From assembly GCA_022361135.1 (NCBI GenBank), contig JAKSBM010000294.1, positions 1-9,255 of the forward strand: 9,255 bases of DNA, written 5' to 3'. Shown piece after piece: positions 1-7,043 of the stretch. Position 1 is the stretch's first letter; every line of letters begins with the position of its first letter. The stretch comes from Desulfobacterales bacterium (GTDB lineage Bacteria > Desulfobacterota > Desulfobacteria > Desulfobacterales > Desulfobacteraceae). The position numbers and the translations under genes are program-made. The notes under the pieces were generated by a model, which was not told the origin of the DNA, did not search any database, and worked only from the letters and a program-made list of their open reading frames with translations.

Positions 1-1
1 A

Positions 2-3000
2 GAGATGGGCATGGACGACGGCCAGGTTCGACCCGATCTCCTCTACGGCATTGAAGAACTCATTGCCACCCCCTACCAGGATCTCATCACTGGTTCATCG
101 GCAACGGAAATCATCGATGCCGGTGACGGCAACGACTGGATCACCACCGGAGGCGGGGACGACATCGTGGACGGCGGCGAAGGCTTTGATATCATAGACT
201 ACCACGGCCTCTCCCAGGGGGTCACCGTGAACCTGCTCAGCTACACCGATAATCTCTTCCGCATCGAAGGGGTGCGGGGCACGGACCACGACGATACCCT
301 CTCGGGAACCACCCAGTCCAACCGGTTCATTGCCACCCTGGGTAATGATGTCTACGATGGCAGCATGGGGGATGATGGGGTGGACTATTCCGGTTTGACC
401 CATGATCTCACCCAGACCCGCACCGACGACGGGGATTCGGAAATTCGATTCACCGATGACGACGGCAATGATTACACCCATGTCCTCACCGACATTGAAT
501 CCTTCACCGGCGGCCAGGGCAACGACGTTCTGGTGGGCGGTGACGGTGCCAATATCCTGGACGGCGGGTTGGGCAGCGACCAACTCACCGGCGGCGGCGG
601 GGCCGATACCTTTGTCATTGGGCTGCAATACGGAGCACAGGACCGGATCACGGATTTTAATGCGGAAGAGGGCGATCTCATTGACCTGTCGGCATTTGAT
701 TCCATTTTTACGGATTTTGAAGATGTGGAAGCCGCCGCTTCTCAAGGGGATGATGGACTGGAAATTGATCTGGGCAACAACCAGAGTCTGATCATTGAAG
801 GGGTGGATCTGGATGAATTGGAACCGGGCTTTTTCACCGGTGACCAGGGCAACCGCCTGCCCGATGCCGAGGAAGATGCCTTTACCCTCCTGGTGAACAC
901 CCCCCTGGTATTTGTCCTTTCAGACCTTTTGACCAATGACTCTGATCCCGACGGGGACGATCTCACCATCACCCAGGTGCGAAATGCCCGCAACGGGGAA
1001 ATCACCACCTCGAATCTCGGCCAGTACACCTTTACACCGGATGAATGGTTCACCGGAACCGCCTATTTCGATTATACGGTCAGCGACGGCCGGGGCGGCA
1101 CGGACACCACCACCGTAACCCTCACCGTGAACGCACCTCCGGCGGCTGTGGACGAAGAGCAGACCGTTTCCCAGACCACCATGAGTGTCACCTATACCGC
1201 CGATGAATTATTGGCCAACGACCTGGATCTGGACGGGGAAGAATTAACCGTGACCTCGGTGACGGTCCTGTCCAACGGCAGCGTCATCGACAATGGGGAC
1301 GGCAGTTTCACCCTGAACCGGATCAAGGGGGACGAAGACAGTGAATTCACCTATACGGTGGAAGATGAAAACGGGGCCACGAGCACGGCCCACATCCTCC
1401 TGCGGGCCAATCCCGCCCCGGTGACGACCACGGATGTGGTGAGAACCGATGCCGGAGAGCGGGTGGTCTTTACCACGGCGGATCTCCTGTCCAACGATGG
1501 GGACGACGGCAGTTTCTCCTTTATTTCCAGGGACACCACCCCGGTGCGGGCGGAAAAGATTTCCGTGACCTATTATGAAATCCCCTGGTACATCTCCAAC
1601 GTTCGGGATATCGATTGGGATGAGGATGATATCATCCACACCGAAGAAAAGAGTTCTCTACAATACAATCGTACGGACCGTGCCTTTTATTCATGGGGGC
1701 CCAACGATCGTTTTGCCCTCAAGGCCATTGCCAATATGGTTGTAGAGGAAGCGGGCTGGCATACCTTCTATGCTTCGGCCGACGACGGTGTGGAGGTCTT
1801 TGTGGATGGGGAATCCGTGGTGGCGGATCCGGGTCTCCATGGGTATCGCACCCGCCAGGGAAATGTCTGGCTGGATGAGGGCGTCCATGAAGTGGAAACC
1901 CATTATTTTGAGCGCTCGGGTGATGCCGGGCTGAGGGTGGCCGTTAAGAGACCGGGATATAGTACCCAGGTCCTGGGCAGCCCAATGTTGGTCCACCACT
2001 ATGAAGAAGCCCTTTCCTTTGACAACATTGAAATCACTTCCTGGGCCGATCCCGACGGGGCCGACACCTTCCGGACCAAATACAATGTGGAATACTTTAA
2101 CATTGAACAGGGCACCACCAATTTGAATTCCATTGATTTTGACGAAATGGATCCCATCCATACCCAAAAACGCAACAACCTGCATTGGTACAAAACCAAT
2201 GGTAGCTTTTATAGTGGAGGCCCCAATGATTGGTTTGCCCTACGGGCCACGGCCCTCCTGGATCTGGATCGGTCGGGCAATTACATTTTTGGCGCCTATT
2301 CCGACGACGGCATCAAAATCTACATTGACGGTGATCTGGTCCTCAATGACCCCTACAAACACGGCACCCGGTACCGGGGCGCCTGGAAGCATTTAAATGC
2401 GGGCCAGTACGAATTGGAAATCCAATACTTCGAGCGCACCAGCCGGGCCACCCTCTATCCCTATATCCGGGAGCCGGGCAGGAATTTTGACCTCCTGGAC
2501 AAGGATCATTTTGCACGCATGCCCGTATTCGGTTTTGACCATCCCGACCAGGAGTCCCCCGGTCATTTTGAATACATCCGCAATGGAGAATATGCCTTTG
2601 TTCCGGCCGAGGACTTTGAAGGCACCGTATCCTTTGACTATACGGTGGAGGACGACTACGGCGACACCTCGGTGGGCCGGGGAGAAATCCATGTCATGGC
2701 CGATGCCCTCACCTTGTATTCCGGATCCGGGGACGAAACCCTGGAGGGCTGGAACAATGACGACACCTTTCACTTTGACGCAGGGGACGGTTCAGACCGC
2801 ATCGTGGACACCGGCGGGGACGACACCCTGCGCATCCACGGCTATGACGCCGAAGAGCTGGCCCTTTTCTCCGACGGGGAAGATGTGGTCATTGGGGGAG
2901 AAAATGGGGATCAAATCCGCCTGGAAAATCAGGATGATGAAAATCGGCGCATTGAGACCGTTTCCCTGGATGACGGAACGGTGCTGGCCTCCGATGCCCT

Positions 3001-3127
3001 GAACCAATTGGTTTCTGCCATTTCACAATTTGAGGCGGCCAATGGGGTGGAAGTGGATTCCGTGGCCGATGTGAGGGACAATGCCGAATTGTTTACCCTG
3101 ACCCAGGGCAGTTGGGAAACTGCCTGA
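2..3127 (+). CDS. RTX / cadherin-like / PA14 large secreted or surface protein, 5'-truncated by the window
   Basis: Probable type I-secreted adhesin-like protein; only the C-terminal ~1040 residues are here. The frame is open to the left edge and the first residues already look like the middle of an RTX block, so the ATG at 5 is probably internal (residues below are counted from it). Order: RTX-type G/D-rich calcium-binding segments (30-65, 93-120, 168-205, including GGDGANILDGGLGSDQLTGG); cadherin-like repeats at about 283-375 and 376-468 with the LLxNDxDxDG motif; a third such repeat that seems split (469-509 and 840-899); between its halves, two PA14-like domains (518-651 and 692-825), each with a DDG calcium-loop motif (593-595, 767-769), a [VI]DG motif and YFER; a C-terminal RTX-related domain (900-990); and a short ending (about 997-1040) resembling type I secretion ends. 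Strongly acidic with few cysteines, as expected for an exported calcium-dependent protein. The ligand is unknown. No ABC exporter or membrane-fusion genes lie in the window. Domain calls are by eye. Confidence 0.9.
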   Translation, partial: EMGMDDGQVRPDLLYGIEELIATPYQDLITGSSATEIIDAGDGNDWITTGGGDDIVDGGEGFDIIDYHGLSQGVTVNLLSYTDNLFRIEGVRGTDHDDTLSGTTQSNRFIATLGNDVYDGSMGDDGVDYSGLTHDLTQTRTDDGDSEIRFTDDDGNDYTHVLTDIESFTGGQGNDVLVGGDGANILDGGLGSDQLTGGGGADTFVIGLQYGAQDRITDFNAEEGDLIDLSAFDSIFTDFEDVEAAASQGDDGLEIDLGNNQSLIIEGVDLDELEPGFFTGDQGNRLPDAEEDAFTLLVNTPLVFVLSDLLTNDSDPDGDDLTITQVRNARNGEITTSNLGQYTFTPDEWFTGTAYFDYTVSDGRGGTDTTTVTLTVNAPPAAVDEEQTVSQTTMSVTYTADELLANDLDLDGEELTVTSVTVLSNGSVIDNGDGSFTLNRIKGDEDSEFTYTVEDENGATSTAHILLRANPAPVTTTDVVRTDAGERVVFTTADLLSNDGDDGSFSFISRDTTPVRAEKISVTYYEIPWYISNVRDIDWDEDDIIHTEEKSSLQYNRTDRAFYSWGPNDRFALKAIANMVVEEAGWHTFYASADDGVEVFVDGESVVADPGLHGYRTRQGNVWLDEGVHEVETHYFERSGDAGLRVAVKRPGYSTQVLGSPMLVHHYEEALSFDNIEITSWADPDGADTFRTKYNVEYFNIEQGTTNLNSIDFDEMDPIHTQKRNNLHWYKTNGSFYSGGPNDWFALRATALLDLDRSGNYIFGAYSDDGIKIYIDGDLVLNDPYKHGTRYRGAWKHLNAGQYELEIQYFERTSRATLYPYIREPGRNFDLLDKDHFARMPVFGFDHPDQESPGHFEYIRNGEYAFVPAEDFEGTVSFDYTVEDDYGDTSVGRGEIHVMADALTLYSGSGDETLEGWNNDDTFHFDAGDGSDRIVDTGGDDTLRIHGYDAEELALFSDGEDVVIGGENGDQIRLENQDDENRRIETVSLDDGTVLASDALNQLVSAISQFEAANGVEVDSVADVRDNAELFTLTQGSWETA
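1556..2479 (+). repeat. Tandem PA14-like domain duplication inside the RTX protein gene
   Basis: Two copies, 1556-1957 and 2078-2479, encode protein segments that align without a gap over 134 residues at a fixed offset of 174 codons (522 bp). I count about 54 identical residues (roughly 40%) by hand. Shared landmarks include IHT, FYSxGPND, FAL, DDG, YFER and a terminal PG. A 40-residue spacer separates the copies. The identity level implies an old duplication, not a recent slippage event. PA14 domains in other adhesins bind sugars or peptides; which ligand applies here cannot be read from the sequence. Confidence 0.85.
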
Positions 3128-3180
3128 TGCCGATGGTGCGCCCCAAGATGGTACCAAAATGTTTGTTTCCGCTGATTTTA

Positions 3181-3200
3181 CCCGGGCAGAGTTGCCCGGG
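3181..3200 (+). terminator. GC-rich hairpin after the RTX gene, possible terminator
   Basis: A perfect 8-bp inverted repeat, CCCGGGCA and TGCCCGGG around a GAGT tetraloop, begins 53 bases after the RTX stop codon. The stem is very stable, but what follows (CCCTCCTTATATATA) is not a clean T-run, so intrinsic termination would be weak. It could instead protect the mRNA 3' end. Confidence 0.5.
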
Positions 3201-3251
3201 CCCTCCTTATATATAGCGGTTGTCTAAAATATGTTCCAAAACCAGGTGGCA

Positions 3252-3280
3252 TTTTCACGATGGTGAAAAATTTTTCCATC
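3252..3280. other. AT-rich dyad in the intergenic gap
   Basis: TTTTCAC and GTGAAAA pair around a GATG loop and are followed by A and five T. An overlapping dyad places GATGG (3259-3263) and CCATC (3276-3280) around AAAAATTTTT. It could be a second, weak terminator or a protein-binding dyad. The stem is only 7 bp and mostly A/T, so no function is claimed. I see no gene from 3201 to 3348, on either strand. Confidence 0.3.
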
Positions 3281-3348
3281 ATGGTTGCGCCTTGGATTTG
3301 CCAATCATACCCGGGATAGGAGAATCGGCGTATATCCATGCCGTGGAA

Positions 3349-3377
3349 TGGACAAAGCCTGGGGTCATGGTTATGGT
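3349..3377 (+). promoter_or_regulatory. Candidate sigma-70 promoter for the small ORF / short transcript
   Basis: TGGACA (3349-3354, 5 of 6 to TTGACA) is separated by 17 bases from TATGGT (3372-3377, 4 of 6 to TATAAT), in an otherwise non-coding stretch. A second -10-like word, TATAAAT, starts at 3377 but has poor spacing. Transcription would start near 3384, giving an RNA of about 265 nt up to the terminator ending at 3648. Such matches are common by chance; the support is the neat order promoter, RBS, ORF, terminator. Confidence 0.35.
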
Positions 3378-3431
3378 ATAAATGTGATATTTAGGAATTA
3401 ATTTACATAGTTTGGACAAAAAGGGGAAACC

Positions 3432-3614
3432 ATGTTTCATGAACCGGTGAATCAAAATTCAAGCCAAAGGCTGCTTTTACAAGGGCAGGATATGGCATGC
3501 CACCGGTCCCTATCCCCACGGGTGAAAGGGGGCGCTACCATTGTGATTGTGCCCAGACTCACCTGCATTCCGGGCGGAAAAACATGCCCGGCGTCCAGGG
3601 AGCACCACCATTAA
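3432..3614 (+). CDS. Hypothetical 60-residue protein (or untranslated small RNA)
   Basis: I do not recognise this product. The ATG is preceded by AAGGGG (3421-3426), 5 bases upstream, a good ribosome binding site, and its TAA touches the first base of a strong intrinsic terminator, so the ORF fills the candidate transcript. The protein has no membrane segment or clear signal peptide. It has three cysteines (23, 45, 52), the last two as C-x6-C around a PGG turn, a short hydrophobic stretch (ATIVIVP, about 35-41) and three histidines at the very end (58-60), which could suggest metal or redox chemistry but prove nothing. Third-position GC is roughly 56% by hand, compatible with coding. The same stretch is rich in hairpins (for example CCGGGC 3570-3575 with GCCCGG 3586-3591, and AGCC/GGCT at 3462-3472), so a structured non-coding RNA or leader is the main alternative. 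Confidence 0.4.
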   Translation: MFHEPVNQNSSQRLLLQGQDMACHRSLSPRVKGGATIVIVPRLTCIPGGKTCPASREHHH

Positions 3615-3648
3615 ACCTGTGCAATGAAGACATTGTGCAGGTTTTTTT
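3614..3648 (+). terminator. Strong rho-independent terminator
   Basis: AACCTGTGCAATG (3614-3626) pairs with CATTGTGCAGGTT (3631-3643) around an AAGA tetraloop. All 13 positions pair if two adjacent G-U wobbles in the middle are allowed. The descending arm runs into seven T residues (3642-3648). This is a textbook intrinsic terminator on the + strand. It starts at the last base of the 60-codon ORF's stop codon and lies about 140 bases upstream of the next gene, so it either ends a separate small transcript or acts as an attenuator in a leader. Confidence 0.88.
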
Positions 3649-3668
3649 ATTGGTAAATCAATTTCACA

Positions 3669-3683
3669 GGATCCGTCCGGATC
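3669..3683. promoter_or_regulatory. Inverted-repeat word upstream of the first paralogue gene
   Basis: GATCCG-TC-CGGATC (3670-3683) is a perfect 6-2-6 dyad, too tight for an RNA hairpin but suited to binding a protein dimer on DNA. The 13-mer GGATCCGTCCGGA (3669-3681) occurs again as its exact reverse complement at 5375-5387, upstream of the second paralogue. An operator role is inference. BamHI-like GGATCC words are fairly common in this DNA, which weakens the case. Confidence 0.3.
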
Positions 3684-3789
3684 AGGTGTTCCCGTGACCA
3701 TATGAATTCTTACAACGGCACAAGGGGAGGCGACTTCACTGTCGTGGTATTTCCAGTTGACCCAGGGGATGAAGGAGACCCTGTAACCA

Positions 3790-5274
3790 ATGGATATTTT
3801 AAAGCAATATGCCCAATTCAAGGAGGGCCGCGTCTCCCTTGATACCCTTTGCCGGGATATTGAAAAAAGCAAGGATTCCAACGGGGTGGCCCAATGCCTT
3901 TCCCAATTGATCATGGATTACCATCCCGGGGATCTGGTCCGCAACCACCCCCGGTTAAATATAATGTTTAAAACCGCTTACAAAGACAAAAAACTGATTC
4001 CGGAAGCCGCCTTTATATACACCGCTTTTTTGGCTTCGGGTGCACCCATGCCCTTGAATAGTCTCATGGTGGGTGAAGGCGATGCCGAAGGAATGAAACC
4101 GGTGCGAAGGCCCCAGATCCGCCCGGAAAGGGCCCTGGCCCATCGGGTGAATCCGGTGACGAGCCACGTCTGGGAGACGGAAACCCAGATTTTCCTTAAC
4201 CAGGTGTTGGAATCTCTGGTCAAGGCGGAAGCACTTCCCCATCTTTATCCGGTGCTAAACAATTGGTACGGGGAAATCGTTCGTTCATTCCGGGGGGGAA
4301 AGATTTCAATTGATGCCAAAATGGTCCTCACCGCATTTTTGGAAGCCCAGGCCCGGGAAAACAGCCAAAAGCCCGTGCCCCCGCAGATGAAAATGGACAG
4401 CCTGGGCCATGCGGTCTGGTACCAGACCGATTTTGGAAAGGACCTTGAACTGGAATACGGCCTTAATCCCTTGGAGCAGCCCGTTTCCGTGAAGTTTTTC
4501 CGGGTCAAACCCCAGGAACGTCCCCTGCGCAATCTGAACAAACTCATACGGGATATCCGGGACTGGCTCAACGACGATGCCAAGCCCGGCCATTATTACA
4601 CTGCTTCGGTACGTGCTGTTCTCCACGCCTTGAAGATGCAGCAGCGGGATATGGGAAGCAACGATGGGACGGAATGGCTTTATTCCGCCCTCCACCGCAA
4701 GGGCCGCCTTTTGGCAGTGAATGTTTTCCAGCTCCACAATGGGGATTGGGTCCAATGGCAATCGGTGGTGGCACCGGAATGCTTTTCCCCGGAAACCCTT
4801 ACCTGGCAGGAACTTTTAACCCTGTGGCAACTCATGGTCCGGGAAAGCCACAATTTTCCCAATGGTCGCCGTATCGTTGTGGATACCTTGGGATTTTCGG
4901 AGCGGGCCCGGATCTTCAACATGCTTTATTTTCGGTCCCTGGATGAAGCCGAAGGGTTTACTCCCCTGGCCGAACCCGGGGACATCATGGGATTTTACCG
5001 CCTCCTTCTCATGGAAAAATCCACGGACCTCATGAAAAAGGAAATGCCCCAGCTTCGCCTCCGGGCCGGGGCTGCTGGATTGGCACTGATCTTTAAAAAA
5101 CCCCTGGATCTGCTGGAAGCCAAAATCCAGGAGGTTCAACAAATATTACACCGATTTACCCGCCCTTCACCGGAATTGCGGTTGGGCAGCCAATTGGCAT
5201 TGCTCACGGCCCAGTGCCATGAGCTCCGTGAATTGATCTCCAGGAATACCAACCCGGAACAATTCAGCAAATGA
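3790..5274 (+). CDS. Protein of unrecognised family, paralogue A (494 aa)
   Basis: I do not recognise this family and assign no function. The start is fixed by AAGGAG (3772-3777), 12 bases upstream, and an in-frame TAA at 3784-3786. No signal peptide or membrane span is visible, so it is probably cytoplasmic. The sequence reads as mainly helical with many W, L, R and E residues. Three blocks match the next gene: 127-186 (VW....IFLNQ...L, then NxWxGxI and GKxS), 201-225 (MDxLGxAxWxQ..F..DL...YG), and 296-406 (LYSA..RK, then GRRxVVD.....ERxRxxNMLxFR, 359-382). Residues 1 to about 120 have no counterpart in the second protein; they start with an amphipathic helical stretch and end in a Pro/Arg-rich linker (about 100-124). 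The C-terminus (about 405-494) is helical, possibly coiled coil (438-458). The motif pattern (GRR..VVD, ER.R) is charged and conserved, but I cannot match it to a known active site. Confidence 0.9.
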   Translation: MDILKQYAQFKEGRVSLDTLCRDIEKSKDSNGVAQCLSQLIMDYHPGDLVRNHPRLNIMFKTAYKDKKLIPEAAFIYTAFLASGAPMPLNSLMVGEGDAEGMKPVRRPQIRPERALAHRVNPVTSHVWETETQIFLNQVLESLVKAEALPHLYPVLNNWYGEIVRSFRGGKISIDAKMVLTAFLEAQARENSQKPVPPQMKMDSLGHAVWYQTDFGKDLELEYGLNPLEQPVSVKFFRVKPQERPLRNLNKLIRDIRDWLNDDAKPGHYYTASVRAVLHALKMQQRDMGSNDGTEWLYSALHRKGRLLAVNVFQLHNGDWVQWQSVVAPECFSPETLTWQELLTLWQLMVRESHNFPNGRRIVVDTLGFSERARIFNMLYFRSLDEAEGFTPLAEPGDIMGFYRLLLMEKSTDLMKKEMPQLRLRAGAAGLALIFKKPLDLLEAKIQEVQQILHRFTRPSPELRLGSQLALLTAQCHELRELISRNTNPEQFSK

Positions 5275-5374
5275 AAAATGATCTGTTCCTTTTCCGTGAC
5301 CTTGAATCCGGATTTGGAACAGGCTTGAACTGAATCCTGGAAAGGGCATCTTTCTCCGGTTGAAAATAAAGACT

Positions 5375-5387
5375 TCCGGACGGATCC
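5375..5387. promoter_or_regulatory. Reverse-complement copy of the 13-mer upstream of the second paralogue
   Basis: TCCGGACGGATCC is the exact reverse complement of the word at 3669-3681. It lies 81-93 bases before the second paralogue's ATG, whereas the first copy ends 109 bases before the first paralogue's ATG. A short direct match, CCGTGACC followed by TGAAT within a few bases, also occurs before both genes (3692-3699 and 5294-5301). Together these suggest a shared ancestral or co-regulated upstream region. No clear promoter was found by eye. Confidence 0.3.
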
Positions 5388-5428
5388 CACGGCTTTCCAG
5401 GCCCATTAACCATAACATTAAAGCCATC

Positions 5429-5449
5429 CATCCCATCATTGGCGGGATG
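5429..5449 (+). other. Small hairpin just upstream of the second paralogue
   Basis: CATCCC (5429-5434) pairs with GGGATG (5444-5449) across a 9-base loop, ending 18 bases before the ATG at 5468. There is no T-run after it. It could influence ribosome access because no good Shine-Dalgarno lies between it and the start; the GGCGGGA word that might serve is within the stem. Confidence 0.3.
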
Positions 5450-5467
5450 TCGATATATTGAGTAAAT

Positions 5468-6802
5468 ATGACCTTTTTAGAAAACAACCATACCCTGGGG
5501 CAAGGGGGGCGCGGGATTTTTTCCATGGGCCGTCCCGACTTGGTTTTCAAGCCCCAACCGTCCCGGAAAAAAATCAAAAAAAACAGCCCGGATACCCGGG
5601 TGGAAGAAGATGTCTGGGCCCTTGAAAAACGTATTTTTTTAAACCAGATTGTGCTGGGCCTCCAGGGCGGGGAAGAACCCGATATCCTTTTTCCCATCCT
5701 AAACAAATGGGAAGGTGACATCATACAAAATTACAGGCAGGGCAAATTATCCGTTGGGGCCAATGACACCCTTTCGGCCTATATGGAAGCCGCGGCCTAC
5801 GACGCCATTGACTCCTCCAATGAACGCTTCATGGTCATGGATAATTTGGGGCAGGCCATCTGGGCCCAATCGGAATTCACCGAAGACCTCATGGTCCAAT
5901 ATGGGTATGATCCCTTTGTTCCGGACATCCAGGGAGAACTAATGGATACCTTGGATGTCAAGGCCAGCCGGGTTCCCATCCAGCGCTTGATTGCCGGGAT
6001 CAACTCCTGGCTGCTCAAGGATATCCTGCCTGCGGATTATGAGGTTCAGATGCTCAATACCGTTCTCAAGGAATTGACCCTGCTTTTAAACACGGGCCAG
6101 TCCTCCACCAACAATCGATACCTATATTCCGCTGTGTATCGAAAAAATATTCTCTTTGCCTTTTCGCGGTTCAGAAAGGAGGGCAGGGACTTTATCCAGG
6201 ATTGCCGGGGCACTTCACCGGCCATTTATTCCGAAGGGGCCCTGACCTCGGGGGAGCTTATGACCCTTTGGTATGTGTTGATCCCCGGCACCCGACTTTT
6301 TTCCGCCGGGCGTCGCATGGTGGTGGACAACGCCCAGGACCATGAGCGAACCCGGTTACTCAATATGCTTTTTTTCCGGCCCATGGATAAATCCGGGGGA
6401 TTCCGCCCCATTGCCGGGCCGGAGGATATTCAGCTCCTTTATCTCCATGGATTGCGGCGCAGGGCCTCACGGCTTTTGGAAACCTGCCTGCCCAACCTCA
6501 AGATTTTATTGAAGTGGGTTCCCCATTCCGGGGAAAAGGTGGGCGCCAAGATTCGCAGCCTGGAGGATAAGACCCTGCGCCTGGAAAATTGGCTCAGGAA
6601 AACCGACAAGCTGGATCCCAATTCCCGCATGGGCGTCCATCTCACCATCGTGGAGGAAGAGTGGCGCATCCTGGTCAAGGAATTGTTGGCATTGAATCCC
6701 ATGGGCCAGGGCCGCCTTAACATGATATTGGGCCCGGCCCGGGATCTGTTCAACCGCAGCCTCTACAATCAGTGGGATTTCGCCGATCCCTTCCAGGGAT
6801 GA
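5468..6802 (+). CDS. Protein of unrecognised family, paralogue B (444 aa)
   Basis: Paralogue of the preceding gene; function unknown. The 60-residue block 49-108 aligns without gaps to residues 127-186 of paralogue A with about 26 identities by hand. The blocks MDNLGQAIWAQ (124-134), LYSAVYRK (219-226), GRRMVVD (281-287) and ERTRLLNMLFFRPMD (293-307) match the same motifs there. The N-terminal region is short: a 48-residue basic, Pro/Lys-rich segment replaces the ~120-residue N-terminal part of A. An in-frame TGA at 5459-5461 means the ORF cannot extend further upstream, so the difference is real unless a frameshift has hidden more. The ATG at 5468 has a poor ribosome binding site; the ATG at 5525 is an alternative start with no better site. 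The C-terminus (355-444) is helical and charged (about 360-405), then ends in a less conserved tail. There is no signal peptide or membrane segment. Spacing of 193 bases from A allows co-transcription or a separate promoter. Confidence 0.88.
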   Translation: MTFLENNHTLGQGGRGIFSMGRPDLVFKPQPSRKKIKKNSPDTRVEEDVWALEKRIFLNQIVLGLQGGEEPDILFPILNKWEGDIIQNYRQGKLSVGANDTLSAYMEAAAYDAIDSSNERFMVMDNLGQAIWAQSEFTEDLMVQYGYDPFVPDIQGELMDTLDVKASRVPIQRLIAGINSWLLKDILPADYEVQMLNTVLKELTLLLNTGQSSTNNRYLYSAVYRKNILFAFSRFRKEGRDFIQDCRGTSPAIYSEGALTSGELMTLWYVLIPGTRLFSAGRRMVVDNAQDHERTRLLNMLFFRPMDKSGGFRPIAGPEDIQLLYLHGLRRRASRLLETCLPNLKILLKWVPHSGEKVGAKIRSLEDKTLRLENWLRKTDKLDPNSRMGVHLTIVEEEWRILVKELLALNPMGQGRLNMILGPARDLFNRSLYNQWDFADPFQG

Positions 6803-6904
6803 TCGGGGTGAGACAGCCCTGATTAATCCCAAACTCTATCCAAGGTTTAGGAAGATATTTTTAGCAACCCCGAATAATAGGAAATTTGATTTCCCGGTTG
6901 GGAT

Positions 6905-6946
6905 GGGCCTGTGCCGATTGGCATGGGCCCCATTCCGAAAATCGGC
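6905..6946 (+). terminator. GC-rich overlapping hairpins after paralogue B, possible terminator or attenuator
   Basis: Hairpin 1 pairs 6905-6915 (GGGCCTGTGCC) with 6920-6930 (GGCATGGGCCC) around a GATT loop, 11 pairs including two G-U wobbles. An alternative stem pairs GCCGATT (6913-6919) with AATCGGC (6940-6946) and cannot coexist with hairpin 1. No proper T-run follows either stem (TATATTTT appears only at 6953-6960). It probably marks the 3' end of the paralogue transcript; a regulatory switch is possible but unproven. Confidence 0.4.
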
Positions 6947-7008
6947 CCGGGCTATATTTTCCAATGGATTGAAAAAAATCCTTGATTCCATAAAGATTAA
7001 GTATTAGT

Positions 7009-7023
7009 TAATAATAATTATCA
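7009..7023. promoter_or_regulatory. Fur/PerR-type operator upstream of the regulator gene
   Basis: TAATAATAATTATCA is a 7-1-7 inverted repeat with one mismatch to the Fur-superfamily consensus TGATAATNATTATCA. It ends 20 bases before the regulator's ATG, in a very AT-rich stretch where a promoter is expected (a -35-like TTGATT lies at 6982-6987). The position suggests autoregulation. Confidence 0.75.
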
Positions 7024-7043
7024 TTTGCAATCCAAGGGAGCCC

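Noticed and set aside
95..745. 216-codon - strand open frame within the RTX gene
   Set aside because: It is antisense to glycine/aspartate-rich repeats, which suppress stop codons on the other strand, and shows no independent domain.
30..3000. CRISPR-like or DNA-level tandem repeats in the RTX gene
   Set aside because: The repetition is at protein level (Gly/Asp motifs with varied codons). No identical direct repeats with spacers are present.
3384..3648. Known riboswitch in the candidate leader
   Set aside because: I looked for conserved cores of the cobalamin, c-di-GMP-I, TPP and FMN classes and saw none. Only generic hairpins and a terminator remain.
3510..3914. 134-codon - strand open frame covering the terminator and the start of paralogue A
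   Set aside because: It runs through a strong + strand terminator and the paralogue A start, and has no recognisable motif.
5167..5724. 185-codon - strand open frame spanning the gap between the two paralogues
   Set aside because: It overlaps the ends of both + strand genes, has no recognisable motif, and its sequence is what the antisense of those genes would give.
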